Source: Roseovarius sp. S88 (GTDB lineage Bacteria; Pseudomonadota; Alphaproteobacteria; Rhodobacterales; Rhodobacteraceae). From it: 64,000 nt of DNA. The stretch spans positions 3,265,501 through 3,329,500 of the forward strand of contig NZ_CP146069.1 of NCBI RefSeq assembly GCF_037023735.1, given 5' to 3'. Below the pieces are notes generated by a model. The model was not told where the DNA came from, ran no database searches, and saw nothing but the letters and a program-made list of their open reading frames with translations. Below are positions 63,529 to 64,000 of this stretch, in pieces (position 1 is the first letter of the stretch; the number at the start of each line of letters is the position of its first letter). A program made the translations under genes and the position numbers.

Positions 63529-64000
63529 ATGTATACCAAACGCCTTGTCACCACGGCACTTGCCGCGTCGCTTGCTAATATCGCACCGGCTACACCGGTG
63601 GAATCTTCGCTGCGACCTCAGGTCCGGCCCGTGGCGGAACCTGCCGTTGCCACAGCAGAGCCGGAGACCGTGATCAAAGCGTCATTGGCACGCAGCCTGC
63701 GGCCCAAGGCGCGCCCAGATGGGCTAGAGGCGGTTGCACAGACGCCAGAAGCTCTCACAGTTGTTGCCTCAAACCCTGCTTTTGACCAGTGGGTGCGCGG
63801 CTTTCGCAGTCGGGCGCGGTCGGCAGGGATCAGCAATGCCGTTTTGGACCGAGCGTTCCGAGGCGTGACCTACAATGCGGACGTGATCTCAAAGGATCGC
63901 AATCAAGCCGAGTTCAAGCGCCAGATTTGGGACTACCTCGACAGCGCCGCCTCACCGGAGCGTGTTGATCTGGGTCGCAAGGCCCTGCGCCGCCACAACC
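63529..64000 (+). CDS. Lytic murein transglycosylase, MltB-like (partial, N-terminal part)
   Basis: 157 residues of an exported murein hydrolase; the C-terminus lies past the window. A signal peptide (MYTKRLVTTALAASLANIAP) is followed by a linker with SLRPQVRP and SLRPKARP, then the MltB-type start (FDQWVRGFRSRARSAGISNA, then VLDRAFRGVTYNADVISKDRNQAEF). The catalytic glutamate lies beyond the cut. A related SLRPQTRP linker occurs in the DD-carboxypeptidase at 7.6 kb. Confidence 0.85.
   Translation, partial: MYTKRLVTTALAASLANIAPATPVESSLRPQVRPVAEPAVATAEPETVIKASLARSLRPKARPDGLEAVAQTPEALTVVASNPAFDQWVRGFRSRARSAGISNAVLDRAFRGVTYNADVISKDRNQAEFKRQIWDYLDSAASPERVDLGRKALRRHN

Overview
The window is a contiguous, gene-dense piece of an alphaproteobacterial chromosome, almost certainly from the Rhodobacteraceae (Roseobacter group). 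The evidence is the ccoNOQP / ccoGHIS cbb3 oxidase block next to a universal-stress gene, fnrL and hemN with perfect FnrL boxes, together with a TAXI-type TRAP transporter, a phbA-phbB pair, RutR-like pyrimidine control, and several Hint-domain proteins. Both ends cut genes: a TetR regulator on the left and a lytic transglycosylase on the right. I saw no rRNA, tRNA, CRISPR array, IS element or prophage. Layout: (1) 1-7.4 kb, a reductive pyrimidine (or hydantoin) breakdown and uptake operon (RutR-like regulator, amidohydrolase, dihydropyrimidinase, ABC importer). (2) 7.6-9.1 kb, a penicillin-binding DD-carboxypeptidase with SPOR domain. (3) 9.1-22.2 kb, low-oxygen respiration: ccoGHIS and ccoNOQP on the minus strand, split by a LysR gene and a divergent micro-ORF, then usp, a thioredoxin-like gene, fnrL and hemN; four perfect TTGAY-N4-RTCAA boxes tie this region into one FnrL regulon. 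(4) 22.1-33 kb, housekeeping: rimI, tsaB, nfu, usp, greA, ETF-ubiquinone oxidoreductase, a TPR lipoprotein-like protein, ispE, polyprenyl diphosphate synthase, a tRNA methyltransferase-like gene. (5) 32.8-38.1 kb, a second LysR/micro-ORF pair, phbB-phbA for polyhydroxybutyrate, an EAL phosphodiesterase, tag, DUF1304. (6) 38.2-45.1 kb, rlmN, then a LysR-controlled TAXI-TRAP importer with a DadA-like oxidase. (7) 45.2-53.9 kb, a Hint protein, the methylthioadenosine/adenine salvage pair mtnP and apt with intervening genes, an OsmC/MarR pair, a LOG-family gene and a threonine dehydratase-like gene. (8) 53.9-64 kb, the lysine/diaminopimelate genes dapD and dapE separated by two Hint-domain genes on the opposite strand, a frameshifted DUF2064 glycosyltransferase, rnr, a WYL regulator and the start of a lytic transglycosylase. 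Most of the window is ordinary core genome. The best leads for something undescribed are: the Hint pair inside the dap locus, one member of which has lost both catalytic residues; the two matching LysR/micro-ORF modules with immediately adjacent inverted-repeat operators; and a near-identical SLRPQxRPxAEPA peptide shared by two unrelated exported murein enzymes. All functional calls come from reading motifs and context only; no database search was run.
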